DNA from: Planctomycetota bacterium
Lineage (GTDB): Bacteria > Planctomycetota > GCA-002687715
Direction: 5' to 3'
Assembly: GCA_002683135.1 (NCBI GenBank)
Contig: NYSS01000105.1
Span: 20,832 to 64,216 of the forward strand
Length of the DNA stretch: 43,385 nucleotides
Program-made: the position numbers and the translations under genes
Shown here: positions 34,668 to 43,383 of the stretch, piece after piece
Numbering within the stretch: position 1 is the first letter of the stretch
Layout: each line of letters opens with the position of its first letter
Notes under the pieces: generated by a model
What the model saw: the letters and a program-made list of their open reading frames with translations, nothing else
What the model was told of the DNA's origin: nothing
Database searches by the model: none

Positions 34668-36243
34668 CGATGCCCTCTCTCTCACCCTGCACGCCGCGCG
34701 CCAAAAACGCCGCGTCATCGCGCTCGGGGAAGTCAGTACGGTAGTGCGTGCCGCGGCTTTCGCAACGCCACAACGCGCCGCGGACAACGGACACCGCCAC
34801 CGCCAGCATGTTCTGCATCTCCAGCGCCTTCGCGCTGCCGAAGTTCACCTGGTGCACGTACGCCTGCCACGTCCTCAGCTGCTCGAGAGCGACCTCGAGC
34901 CCGCCTCCTGTACGGAGGACGCCTACGTATCGCCACATGAGACTCTTGATGCTGTTCTTCATGTCCGCCACGTTCAGCACCGTGGGGGGCAATGGGCGAT
35001 CCGGCGCGACGATCTCGAGCGCATCCGGCGGAGCACCCGCCTCCTCCCGCGCCAAAACGCCAGCGCGGCGGCCGAACACCAGGCCCTCCAGCAGCGAGTT
35101 ACTCGCGAGGCGATTCGCGCCGTGCACTCCTGACGCAGATGCCTCCCCCGCCGCCAGCAAGCCCGGGAGGCTCGTGCGGCCGTCCAGGTCGGTGATGCAG
35201 CCGCCGATCATGTAGTGAGCCGACGGGTGCACCGGGATGCGGTCGACGGTGATGTCGAGGTTGTACAGCGAGCAAGCGCGGTGGATGCCCGGGAAGCGCT
35301 CCTTCACCCCCTCCCCCATGTGGCGCAGGTCCAAGAACGCGCAGACGCCCTCGGTCATCGCCAGGTGCTGGATGATCGCACGGCTGACCACATCACGGGG
35401 CGCCATCTCGCCGTCAGCGTGATAGCGAAAGACAAACCGATCACCCTTCTCATCGACGAGACGGGCTCCTTCGCCTCGCGTCGCCTCGGTGATGAGATGC
35501 CGGGCGGCCCCCGCCACGTACAACGTCGTCGGGTGGAACTGGACGAACTCCATGTCGGCGATGGCCACCCCTGCTCGCAACGCCATCGCGTGTCCGTCCC
35601 CGGTCGCGACGCTCGGGTTGGTCGTCTCGCGGTAGATCTGTCCGGCCCCGCCGGTGCACAGGATCGTCATCCCTGCGCCGATGACCATCGAACGACCGTT
35701 ACGGATGACGATTGCACCGGCACAGCGGCCATCCTGGATGACCAGATCGACGGCAAAGGCGTGTTCCCACAGGGTCACCTCCGGCGTCCTCTGGACGGCC
35801 CTGACGAGGGTGGTGACGAACTCCTGCCCCGTTCCATCCCCATGCGCATGCGCGACGCGATGCCTGCTGTGACCGCCTTCCCGGGTCAGGTGCAGGGCGT
35901 CCCCTTCCCGGTCGAAATTCCCGCCCCACTCGAGCAGTTCGTGAACGCGGGCGGGTCCTTCGGACACCACCGTCTCGACAGATTCGGCGTCGCACATCCC
36001 GCCACCGGCGGCGACGGTGTCGTCGCGGTGCTCCTGCGGACTGTCGTCGACCCCGAGAACTGCGGCGACGCCGCCCTGGGCATACGCGGTCGCGCTCTCC
36101 CGGAGGTCGTCCTTGGTGACGATGAGGACGGAGCCCCCCGAAGCCGCCTCAATGGCCGACCGGTACCCAGCCACACCAGCTCCGATGATAAGAGTGGAGA
36201 CTCGAACATCGGGTACACAGCGGCCGGAGGGAAACGCGGTCAT
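34642..36243 (-). CDS. nadB: L-aspartate oxidase
   Basis: A 533-residue flavoprotein of the succinate dehydrogenase/fumarate reductase superfamily. The FAD-binding N-terminus is STLIIGAGVAGYRSA. Aspartate-oxidase signatures are SATAYAQGGVAAV, HSRHRVAHAHGDGTG, FVQFHPTTL, RGEGARLVDEKGDRF and HYMIGGCITDLDGRTS. It oxidises aspartate to iminoaspartate, the first step of NAD biosynthesis; nadA and nadC are not in the window. The start is ATG 36243 or the adjoining GTG 36246. There is no Shine-Dalgarno, but TAGAAT lies 5-8 bases upstream. The gene is coupled to hflX downstream. Confidence 0.94.
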   Translation of the reverse strand: MTAFPSGRCVPDVRVSTLIIGAGVAGYRSAIEAASGGSVLIVTKDDLRESATAYAQGGVAAVLGVDDSPQEHRDDTVAAGGGMCDAESVETVVSEGPARVHELLEWGGNFDREGDALHLTREGGHSRHRVAHAHGDGTGQEFVTTLVRAVQRTPEVTLWEHAFAVDLVIQDGRCAGAIVIRNGRSMVIGAGMTILCTGGAGQIYRETTNPSVATGDGHAMALRAGVAIADMEFVQFHPTTLYVAGAARHLITEATRGEGARLVDEKGDRFVFRYHADGEMAPRDVVSRAIIQHLAMTEGVCAFLDLRHMGEGVKERFPGIHRACSLYNLDITVDRIPVHPSAHYMIGGCITDLDGRTSLPGLLAAGEASASGVHGANRLASNSLLEGLVFGRRAGVLAREEAGAPPDALEIVAPDRPLPPTVLNVADMKNSIKSLMWRYVGVLRTGGGLEVALEQLRTWQAYVHQVNFGSAKALEMQNMLAVAVSVVRGALWRCESRGTHYRTDFPERDDAAFLARGVQGEREGIVERPLGRS

Positions 36244-36251
36244 CACCGGCG

Positions 36252-36257
36252 ATTCTA
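36252..36257 (-). promoter_or_regulatory. -10 box TAGAAT of nadB (leaderless)
   Basis: TAGAAT on the minus strand ends 5 bases before GTG 36246 and 8 before ATG 36243. No -35 or Shine-Dalgarno was recognised. Confidence 0.35.
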
Positions 36258-36342
36258 ACGCTCAAAACGTCGGAACTCCGAACCCCATCGGGACCTGCGT
36301 CAGATGAGTGAAACCCGAACACACTCCATACATATTCCTAAC

Positions 36343-36376
36343 TTCCCCCTTGCGATTGGGGAATGATCGGTATAAG
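36343..36376 (+). promoter_or_regulatory. lexA-operon promoter with overlapping 21-bp palindrome
   Basis: TTGCGA (36350-36355) and TATAAG (36371-36376) form a -35/-10 pair with a 15-bp spacer. TTCCCC (36343-36348) and GGGGAA (36358-36363) are symmetric arms of a 21-bp imperfect palindrome centred on the -35. Position and symmetry suggest a LexA autoregulatory operator. The motif differs from the known GTTC/CGAACN4GTTCG boxes, so this is inference. Confidence 0.45.
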
Positions 36377-36419
36377 TTTGGTGTCTGTGAGGTAAGGACC
36401 CAGCGTCAGGAGACCCAAG

Positions 36420-36500
36420 ATGAACCACACCAACGCCATGATTTGCGAGCTGACACAAACCGCGCTCCTCGTCGGAATCGTCCTGCTCGCGTTCCTCTAA
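36420..36500 (+). CDS. 26-aa single-pass membrane peptide upstream of lexA
   Basis: A short ORF missed by length cut-offs. ATG 36420 follows GGAG with 8-nt spacing (GTCAGGAGACCCAAG), and TAA is at 36498-36500, followed 12 bp later by the lexA start. The peptide begins MNHTNAMICELTQ and ends in a hydrophobic segment TALLVGIVLLAFL (residues ~14-26), so it would be tail-anchored in the membrane. It lies between the predicted SOS promoter and lexA, so it should be expressed with lexA. SOS-induced membrane peptides of similar size exist, such as the 29-residue Caulobacter division inhibitor SidA. Similarity here is in size, topology and context, not established homology. It could instead be a leader whose translation controls lexA. 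Confidence 0.55.
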   Translation: MNHTNAMICELTQTALLVGIVLLAFL

Positions 36501-36512
36501 AGGAGGTTGTCG

Positions 36513-37124
36513 ATGCCCCGCAGACAGAACCTCACGAAGCGTCAGGCCCACGTCCTGGACTTCATCCGGAACTACGTCGCAGAGAACAACCTCGCGCCAA
36601 CCCTCGGCGAGATCGGAGACGGACTCGGGGTAAACCGCGTCACGGTTTTCGAACACGTCCGCGCTCTGGAGCAGAAGGGTTGGATTCGCACCGAACGGCA
36701 CCTGTCCCGTTCCATCGAACTGATCGATGACAACACGGCGGCCCGCGGTGTCCCCATTTACGGTCGCATCGCGGCTGGTCAACCCATCGACGTCGTCCCG
36801 GAAGCAGAACGCGATACCTTCGACCCAGCGGACCTGTTTCAGGACGACAAGGATCTGTACATGCTGGAGGTCCATGGCGAGTCGATGATCGAGGACCACA
36901 TTCGTGACGGAGACCACGTCATCGTCGAGTCTCGTCAGACGGCTCAGCCGGGCGAAACGGTGGTCGCTCTCGTACGCGGACAGGAGGCGACCCTTAAGCG
37001 CTACTACCCGATGGGGAAGGAGACCCGCCTCGAGCCCCGCAACAGCACCATGGAGCCCATCGTTCTCCCGACCCAGGATGTGACGGTGCAGGGAGTGGTG
37101 GTCGGCGTCCTGCGCCAGTACTGA
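36513..37124 (+). CDS. lexA: SOS repressor LexA
   Basis: A 203-residue LexA. The N-terminal winged helix (~1-70) contains TKRQAHVLDFIRNYV and the recognition-helix region GVNRVTVFEHVRALEQKG. The self-cleavage site is A88-G89 in GRIAAGQP. The Ser-Lys dyad is S124 (VHGESMIEDH) and K162 (EATLKRYY). RecA-stimulated cleavage would relieve repression of DNA-repair genes. The recognition helix carries VNRVTVFEH rather than the SRNAAEEHL-type sequence of E. coli, consistent with a different operator. ATG 36513 has a perfect AAAGGAGG site 7 nt upstream. It is the second gene of a short operon behind the 26-residue peptide and ends at a good terminator. Confidence 0.95.
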   Translation: MPRRQNLTKRQAHVLDFIRNYVAENNLAPTLGEIGDGLGVNRVTVFEHVRALEQKGWIRTERHLSRSIELIDDNTAARGVPIYGRIAAGQPIDVVPEAERDTFDPADLFQDDKDLYMLEVHGESMIEDHIRDGDHVIVESRQTAQPGETVVALVRGQEATLKRYYPMGKETRLEPRNSTMEPIVLPTQDVTVQGVVVGVLRQY

Positions 37125-37161
37125 ACCAGACAACGGACAGACAGCTTTCTTTACGCCCCTA

Positions 37162-37206
37162 CGGCGCGGGAACCCAGCCTCCCCTGGGTTGTCGCGCCGT
37201 TCTTTT
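37162..37206 (+). terminator. rho-independent terminator of lexA
   Basis: CGGCGCGGGAACCCAG (37162-37177) pairs with CTGGGTTGTCGCGCCG (37184-37199) with two mismatches and a short CCTCCC loop, followed by TTCTTTT. It lies 38 bp after the lexA stop. On the other strand the stem lacks a T-run, so it is probably not an efficient terminator for the A2M gene. Confidence 0.8.
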
Positions 37207-37253
37207 GCGCTCGCGTTCGAGTCGCGTCGTAGTCGGGCCGGACAGCGCTGGCG

Positions 37254-40200
37254 CTACAGCCGCTCCATCTCCTTAACTGTGATCTTGAAGCTGTCCGAGA
37301 TGCCCTTGAACGAAGGCGCATACATCGCTTCACCGCGGGCCGGGAGGGCTCGCAGGGTGCCAGGAACCTCTGCCCGCATGCGATAGCTCAAGGTGTGCTT
37401 GCCCTGCTGCAACGACGTGACAAAGAAGGCCGTCTTCTCGTCCCGAAACTCCACATTCGAGCAAATGCCGCGATCGTAACTTGCGCCAGAACGCAGCTGA
37501 AGAGGCTCGAAACCGGCCGGCTTCATGTCCTCGAAGAGCAGATAGGTGTAGTCGTTCTTCGCTTCGATCTCGAGTCGAACCTCGATGATCTCGCCGGCAT
37601 TGACCGAAGTCCCCTCGTCGAGTCGCGTGAACCTGTCGACCAGCCGGGTGACCTCGCGACCAGCCTCGATTTTCTTGTGGGGCAGCTCCTCGACCTTGTG
37701 ATAAGTACGGTTGACGAACAACTCGTGACCTGCCCCCGTGATCTTGTCCTCTTGGGTGAAGTACGTGAGAGACGAGGTCACGTACACGCGCCCCTTGCCC
37801 CGCATGCGAATGTGAAGCGGCATCTGGCCGGTGGTTACCGCGTCGCCCTTCAGGACGAAACGGTTGTCGAACGCCATCATGTTCTTCTTGTTGACGGTGA
37901 ACGTACGGGTCTGGCCACCGCAGACGACATCCACCTCGTAGTCGGGGTCGAGCTCGCCGGCCTGCCGCGCATAACGGACCAGAGCCAGGATCGCCTGCGC
38001 CGTGTCGCGGGTATTCGACCAGCGATTGCCCTGACGGTTGCGCACGAGCCACTTCACGAGGGGGGCCGCGTAACGGTGCTCCGGATCGACGTCCAAAAGA
38101 GCATTCAACACCGCCGCATTCGCCTCGATGGGGCTGCTCCACCAACGCCAGCCCGGTCCGTCCGCGTTCCAATGCACCGTGCCCCACTGTTGGTCCTCGG
38201 AGACGAAATCGTCCAGATTCTGGACGATCGTAGCGGCGCGGCCAGCATCGCCAGCGGACTTGTACGCCGACGCCAGCAGCGCCTTGCCGAAGATCCCGAG
38301 GTCATCGCGGGCCCTGTACACGCGAGCCAGAAGCTCCCCGTCGGACTTCCCTGCCTTGGCCAGAGCGTATCCGACATAGGCTCCTGTCTGGATCTGCTTG
38401 ATGCGCTTGACCTGACTGGCCAGGAAGCTCGTACCACGGGCGACGATGCTCTCGCTGAACTCATAACCCGCGTCGCGGGCCGTGAGGAGCCCCGTGATCA
38501 CATAGGCGGTCAGGTACGGTGACGAACGATCGTTCCTCCACCAGCCCCAACCACCGTCACTGTTCTGCATTCCCGTGATGCGCCGCAGACCGCTACGCAC
38601 GACGTCATCGAGCATGGCGTCCGACAGCACTGCGTCCCAAGCGCCCTGCTTCGCCGCGTTTGGAAGATTCTTGCGGGCCTCTGCGATCTGGCCGAGCGTG
38701 GTCCCTGCCCTCTTGAGGGTCTGCGCCACCGCCACCGCAGGGATGAAACGGCTCATGGTCTGTTCCGTGCACCCATACGGATACCGGATCAGGTAAGGCA
38801 GGGCATCCATGAGTGTGAGAGCCAGGCTGGGCTGCAGCGTCACCACGAGCTCCGAAGCGTCCTGCCGCCGTCGGTTCGGGACGTCCAGTTCGAATGACGT
38901 CTGGCCCCCGTCGGAGATCACCGATGTCTGGGTGACGGTCTTCAGCGCGCCCCATGGCTGCACCGGAAACGACATCCGCATGGCGTCCGAATCGCGACTC
39001 GTGAGGGCGGACACGCTGATGCTGGCATCGCCGTGGCCGATCACATCGAACCACCAGTCGACACGTACTTCCCCGTTCGGAGGCAACTCGACGGCACGAT
39101 CAGCATCGCCCGTGAGGCGCAAGGTGCCGCCCTCCGCCACGATCTTCGTGGCGCACGACAATGGCGCGTCCGTTCTGTTATTCACGATGGCGGATACGAC
39201 GAGCCGGTCACCCTCGACGAAGAAGCGCGGCGCCTGCAGGCGAACAATGACGTCCTTCGTTGTCACCACGTCCGCGACAGCCGTCCCGACCCGCGTATCG
39301 CCTGTCCATGCCACTGCTTTCGCGCGCCACGTCGTCAGCGACTCAGGGAAGGGGATCGTGATCTTGCCGATGCCGTCCTCCCCGCAGATCACGTTCGGAG
39401 CCCACACCGCGGTATCCCTGAAGTCCGAGCGGACCGCCGCGTCCGTCCCGACGTCGCGAGCCGCGTCTCCTGCACCGACGCGGTCATCACCCAACTCGGT
39501 CGCGAAGGAAGCTTCCTTGTCCGCCTCCCCGTTCTTCATCATCCGGCCGCCGCGCCCCATAGGGCTCCCCGGAGCGGCGATGCTTCCCGCTCTTATCCCC
39601 AGGCCGATGGCTCCATCCGCCCCAGAGAACTCCTCCGAGACCTCACCGTCCCTGGCATTGACCCCCTTCTCGAACGCGAGCAGTTCATCCTCTCCAAACG
39701 CCATCGCGCCGAGGATCTTGCTCACACGTCCGGGTCGGTTTCCCCACGCGGGCCGCCAACCAGACGGGGCATACTTGCCCCACGTCACGTCACGTGCGGC
39801 ATACCCGTTGAATGCGAACGTCAAGGAGCCGCGCGCCACGCTGCGACGGTTGCGACGAAAGCCATAAAAGAAGCGACGGATGTCCGACGTCTGATCCTGC
39901 TGAATGTAGAAGATGGAGGAATCCAGGCATGTCAGGGCGACGTGGGCGGGGACAGGCTGACCATCACTGTCCTTGACGGAGATCGTCACCTCACCCTTCT
40001 CCCCCGGCTTGTACACCGGCTTGTCGTACGTCATGGAGACATCGAGGAGCTTGCCGGTGGGAGGCACCAGCAATTCGTGGACCGCGGTGAAGAACCCTCC
40101 ATCGCGAACCGCGTACGCCGTGAGGTGTACGTTGGGAACGTACGTCGCCTCGATTGGCAGCCTGAGCACCGCGGTCTTCCCGTGAAGCCGCAGCACCTGC

Positions 40201-43139
40201 TGGTGCAGCGTCCGGTCTTCAGCCTCGAGGCACAGCAGGACCGCGCTGTCGGAGTAATTCGAATTCACCATGACCAGCGCGGTCTCCCCGGGTTCGTAGA
40301 CGCGCTTGTCGGTGAGGATCTCCAGGTTCTTCATCTCGAACCCATCCGCGGTGAAACCCGCGCCGTGGACCCAGACGGGGATGTCACCCCGTGCGAGCTC
40401 GCCCCAGGCATCTCTCGCCTGGTAGGAGATGACGAAGCGACCGGGCTCATCGGCGACCCACCTGAAAAACCCGATACCGCGATCGTTGGTTGACGCGTCC
40501 TCTTCCAGGATCTGGGTCAGGACGCGGTGCGCCTTGCCGTCGCGCATCTCTTGCGTGACGCGATAGACCCTCGCCTTACCGACCGTCGCGAGGGGACGCC
40601 CCGCCGGCGTCTGCGCCTGGACTTCGAACGTCGCCGCCTCGCCCTGTGACCAGAAGCCCCGCTGCGACGCCATCTGCACGAGGAACGAGGTACGCGTCAC
40701 CGCGATCCGTCCGGCGCCGCTAATGGTGCGACGGGACGCATCCGTAACGTCCGCCTGAACGACGAACAGGCTGTCCTGATCGGAACGCATCGTCGCGTAC
40801 CTTCGGGTGCTCCACTCAATGACGAGGCGCCCCGCCTCGTCGAGCTGCCCTTGGCCCTCGGCGACGAGCTCACGCCCACGACCACGGTCCGAAGGATCGA
40901 CGTTCCGGGGTATGTCCCCGTACAGGTCGCGATAGGGCTCGTCGCGACGGAACTTGCACCAATAGCGCTCACGAAAAACCCGGTAGGCCACCTTGGCACC
41001 GGCGACGGGGGCACCGAAGTAGTACCGCCCCTGAATGGTGGCGGAGCAGCCGCCCCCGAGGCGGACCTGATCGTCCGGGCCGTTAACGAGGACCTCGAAC
41101 TCGGGCTTCTTGTATTCCTCGACCCTGAAGTTGCCCGACCCCACCGAGGCCCGGCCCCGCCGGAGGTTGATGCGATAGACGCCGAGTGGAGGCTCCTGCC
41201 CAAGCTCCAAGGCGACGTCGAGCGCACCCGTGTCATCCGTGGTGATGGCCTGATCGAAGATGACGGTCCCCTTCGGGTCCTGAACCCGCACGCTCAGAGG
41301 GGTGCCCGCCACCGACTTGTAGGCGCCCTCGATCTTGGAGCGAACAAGGGCCGCGAAATTCACCGCGTGGCCAGGCCGGTACACGGGTCGATCCGTGAAC
41401 ACGTAAGCCATGGGCCGCACGACTCCGCGACGACGGAGTCGATACCAATCCGAGGTCACCAGTGCGTTGCGCTCACCGTCCGTCGCATACACCGAGACGT
41501 AGCGCCCGTCCCGCCTGGAAGGCGCCGCGTGCTTGACCTCGACGACCCCGGACTCATCCGTAACGCCCCACTCCCGCTTCACCACCCACCGGGCACCGGT
41601 GATGCCTTTGACGTGATAGCGCTGGCGCACGAGGACCCTGACTCCGGCGAGCGGACTCCCCGTCTTGGTATCGACCGCGAACACCAAGGTGCGGTCACCA
41701 TCGACCTGACGAACAATGCCGAGGTCGGAAACCACGAGCAGATCCCGGTAGACGAGATCTCCGGCGGTCGCCTCGACCAGATAGCAGCCCCGCTCAGTCA
41801 CGGGCAAGCGGATATCTTCCTGATGCCGCTGGTGTCTGTCGGCGTCCTTCGTCAAATGTTCGACGCGAGCGACCTCGGCATCGGCTCCGAGCGGCAGGCG
41901 CAAGGCTGCCACCAACTGCTGGGCCGTCTGAAATGAGATCTCGGGATCGTCAATGACGCCATCTCGCCCGAGGACCTCGGCGAGCGGGAAGCGAAACAGC
42001 CGCACCGACACGCCCTTGACGTTACGGGTCGTGAGGGTCGCTGCGGGCTCCTTCCCGACAGGCACCGCACGTCCGACATCGAGGCGGAGTCGCGGGAACG
42101 TCATCTGTTCCACCGCGAGCCGGGCATCGTCCCGCAGCACGGATTTTGGATATGTTTCCATGAGCCGCTCGCAGGTCGCGACCGAATCCACGTACAGCTT
42201 CAATTGCCGTTGGATCGTCGCGAGCGCCCAGAGAACCTGGTCCCCGAGCTTGCCCTTCTGCGCTACCGGCCAGATCGACTCCAGGATCTTCAGCGGATTC
42301 CACCCGTCAGGCATCACGAAAATCGCTTCGCCCGAGTAGCGGAGGCAACGAATGCTCCCATCGAGCGACTCCGCGAGCCTGTAGCTCTCCATGAGGCGCC
42401 GGAAGGCCATCGCCTTCAGGTACCCGGCCATCACCCGTGCCTGCGGCTTGCCGAGGCGCTCCTGCACCTCCATCGCACGGTCATAAGCCCACGCCATGCG
42501 CCCGTTCCACGTTTTGAGCGCGTCGTACCCCTCCGGGCCTAGGTCACCCTTCACCTGGTCCTCAAAAGTGATGCGCACGACCTCCGTCGCGGAGGCGAGC
42601 TCGAGATGGCATCGGAGATGCTCACGGGCGTAGGCCGCCTTGGCCCCAGCCTCCCCAGCCAACGCCTGATCGAACCCCGCGTCGTAAATCGCACGTGCTT
42701 GTTGGAGCTCCGCGACACCCGCCTTCACGAAGTCGTAGCCCATGTGGTGATAGGTGGCGCCCTGGACCCATCGATCCCAGTACTTGACCCCGTCCTTCTC
42801 GTAGTAGTACTGGGGCATGGTCATCGCGAGGACCCCTGCTTCGACAAGCGCACGGGCCTTCTCACGAGAGTTCGTCGCGGACGCCACGGCCCCCGCGAGC
42901 GCGGTACGCGCCTTCCCGTAGCTCTTTAGGTGCGCGAGGCACTGTCCCACACGACGCCGTACGCGATCGAACTGGGCCTTGTGCGCCGGACGCTTGAGGG
43001 CTTGGTTGTAGTTCTGCAGAGCCGTCTTGTAGTTGTGAGCGGTGTAAGCGGCGTCCGCCTTCTTCAGGACGTCATCCGCCGTCCCCGCAAACAAGGTAGT
43101 CAGCGCGAGCAGCGCCGCCGAAATCACGGTCCGTCCCAT
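37254..43139 (-). CDS. alpha-2-macroglobulin family protein with thioester and N-terminal TPR-like region
   Basis: A 1961-residue exported protein. ATG 43139 is chosen because GGAGG lies 8 nt upstream and a signal peptide follows (MGRTVISAALLALTTLFAGT); a longer frame to 43250 would enter the rRNA terminator. Residues ~20-100 are TPR-like (AYTAHNYKTALQNYNQALK). Macroglobulin-type MG2 domains are recognisable (TDRPVYRPGHAVNFA near 580, KPVYKPGEKGEVTIS near 1043). The A2M domain starts ~1250 (GKITIPFPESLTTWRAKA). The thioester motif GCTEQ is intact (C1457-Q1460), inside the alpha-toroid domain (~1430-1750). Family role: trapping attacking proteases by covalent capture after bait cleavage. There is no lipobox and no adjacent penicillin-binding protein PbpC, unlike the E. 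coli YfhM arrangement. Confidence 0.92.
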   Translation of the reverse strand: MGRTVISAALLALTTLFAGTADDVLKKADAAYTAHNYKTALQNYNQALKRPAHKAQFDRVRRRVGQCLAHLKSYGKARTALAGAVASATNSREKARALVEAGVLAMTMPQYYYEKDGVKYWDRWVQGATYHHMGYDFVKAGVAELQQARAIYDAGFDQALAGEAGAKAAYAREHLRCHLELASATEVVRITFEDQVKGDLGPEGYDALKTWNGRMAWAYDRAMEVQERLGKPQARVMAGYLKAMAFRRLMESYRLAESLDGSIRCLRYSGEAIFVMPDGWNPLKILESIWPVAQKGKLGDQVLWALATIQRQLKLYVDSVATCERLMETYPKSVLRDDARLAVEQMTFPRLRLDVGRAVPVGKEPAATLTTRNVKGVSVRLFRFPLAEVLGRDGVIDDPEISFQTAQQLVAALRLPLGADAEVARVEHLTKDADRHQRHQEDIRLPVTERGCYLVEATAGDLVYRDLLVVSDLGIVRQVDGDRTLVFAVDTKTGSPLAGVRVLVRQRYHVKGITGARWVVKREWGVTDESGVVEVKHAAPSRRDGRYVSVYATDGERNALVTSDWYRLRRRGVVRPMAYVFTDRPVYRPGHAVNFAALVRSKIEGAYKSVAGTPLSVRVQDPKGTVIFDQAITTDDTGALDVALELGQEPPLGVYRINLRRGRASVGSGNFRVEEYKKPEFEVLVNGPDDQVRLGGGCSATIQGRYYFGAPVAGAKVAYRVFRERYWCKFRRDEPYRDLYGDIPRNVDPSDRGRGRELVAEGQGQLDEAGRLVIEWSTRRYATMRSDQDSLFVVQADVTDASRRTISGAGRIAVTRTSFLVQMASQRGFWSQGEAATFEVQAQTPAGRPLATVGKARVYRVTQEMRDGKAHRVLTQILEEDASTNDRGIGFFRWVADEPGRFVISYQARDAWGELARGDIPVWVHGAGFTADGFEMKNLEILTDKRVYEPGETALVMVNSNYSDSAVLLCLEAEDRTLHQQVLRLHGKTAVLRLPIEATYVPNVHLTAYAVRDGGFFTAVHELLVPPTGKLLDVSMTYDKPVYKPGEKGEVTISVKDSDGQPVPAHVALTCLDSSIFYIQQDQTSDIRRFFYGFRRNRRSVARGSLTFAFNGYAARDVTWGKYAPSGWRPAWGNRPGRVSKILGAMAFGEDELLAFEKGVNARDGEVSEEFSGADGAIGLGIRAGSIAAPGSPMGRGGRMMKNGEADKEASFATELGDDRVGAGDAARDVGTDAAVRSDFRDTAVWAPNVICGEDGIGKITIPFPESLTTWRAKAVAWTGDTRVGTAVADVVTTKDVIVRLQAPRFFVEGDRLVVSAIVNNRTDAPLSCATKIVAEGGTLRLTGDADRAVELPPNGEVRVDWWFDVIGHGDASISVSALTSRDSDAMRMSFPVQPWGALKTVTQTSVISDGGQTSFELDVPNRRRQDASELVVTLQPSLALTLMDALPYLIRYPYGCTEQTMSRFIPAVAVAQTLKRAGTTLGQIAEARKNLPNAAKQGAWDAVLSDAMLDDVVRSGLRRITGMQNSDGGWGWWRNDRSSPYLTAYVITGLLTARDAGYEFSESIVARGTSFLASQVKRIKQIQTGAYVGYALAKAGKSDGELLARVYRARDDLGIFGKALLASAYKSAGDAGRAATIVQNLDDFVSEDQQWGTVHWNADGPGWRWWSSPIEANAAVLNALLDVDPEHRYAAPLVKWLVRNRQGNRWSNTRDTAQAILALVRYARQAGELDPDYEVDVVCGGQTRTFTVNKKNMMAFDNRFVLKGDAVTTGQMPLHIRMRGKGRVYVTSSLTYFTQEDKITGAGHELFVNRTYHKVEELPHKKIEAGREVTRLVDRFTRLDEGTSVNAGEIIEVRLEIEAKNDYTYLLFEDMKPAGFEPLQLRSGASYDRGICSNVEFRDEKTAFFVTSLQQGKHTLSYRMRAEVPGTLRALPARGEAMYAPSFKGISDSFKITVKEMERL

Positions 43140-43177
43140 ACCTGCACCTCCGAGCTCGATGGCTCTCAGGAGCGTTT

Positions 43178-43202
43178 GACGCCAGGCACCTGCACAAGTT
43201 CC
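43178..43202 (-). promoter_or_regulatory. ECF-sigma-type promoter of the alpha-2-macroglobulin gene
   Basis: On the minus strand GGAAC (43202-43198) is separated by exactly 16 bases from CGTC (43181-43178), the AAC/CGT pattern of ECF sigma-factor promoters. The predicted start near 43170 gives a ~30-nt leader carrying the GGAGG site. It lies between the 5S terminator and the ATG. No ECF sigma gene is in the window. Confidence 0.5.
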
Positions 43203-43228
43203 AGAAACCCGACGATGGAACACGGCAC

Positions 43229-43261
43229 AAAAAAAGAGCCGCGTGCTCACGCACGCGGCTC
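43229..43261 (-). terminator. rho-independent terminator of the rRNA operon
   Basis: On the minus strand a perfect 11-bp stem (GAGCCGCGTGC / GCACGCGGCTC) with a 4-base loop is followed by seven T residues. It begins about 11 bp after the 5S rRNA 3' end and ends before the A2M promoter. Confidence 0.92.
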
Positions 43262-43271
43262 ATTATATTAA

Positions 43272-43383
43272 AACCCGGCAACGACCTACTTTCGCGCTTT
43301 TGGCACTATCATCGGCGTCGGAGGCTTAACTACCGTGTTCGAAATGGAAACGGGTGTGGCCCTCCGGCTATGATCACCGGGAA
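43272..43383 (-). rRNA. rrf: 5S ribosomal RNA
   Basis: The minus strand reads CCCGGTGATCATAGCCGG, then the conserved CACACCCGTTTCCATTTCGA, GAACACGG and GTTAAGCC blocks, and ends GTAGGTCGTTGCCGGG. The 5' CCCGG and 3' CCGGG ends pair as the 5S terminal helix. Ends are estimated to within a few bases; length is ~112. It is the last gene of an rRNA operon whose 23S lies beyond the right edge. Confidence 0.93.

Noticed and set aside
37162..37206. lexA terminator acting as a bidirectional terminator for the A2M gene
   Set aside because: On the minus strand the stem is followed by TAGGGGCG without a T-tract, so only the plus-strand role is supported.
39033..40493. 486-codon plus-strand open frame inside the A2M gene
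   Set aside because: Antisense shadow of the A2M coding sequence, without ribosome binding site or recognisable domain.
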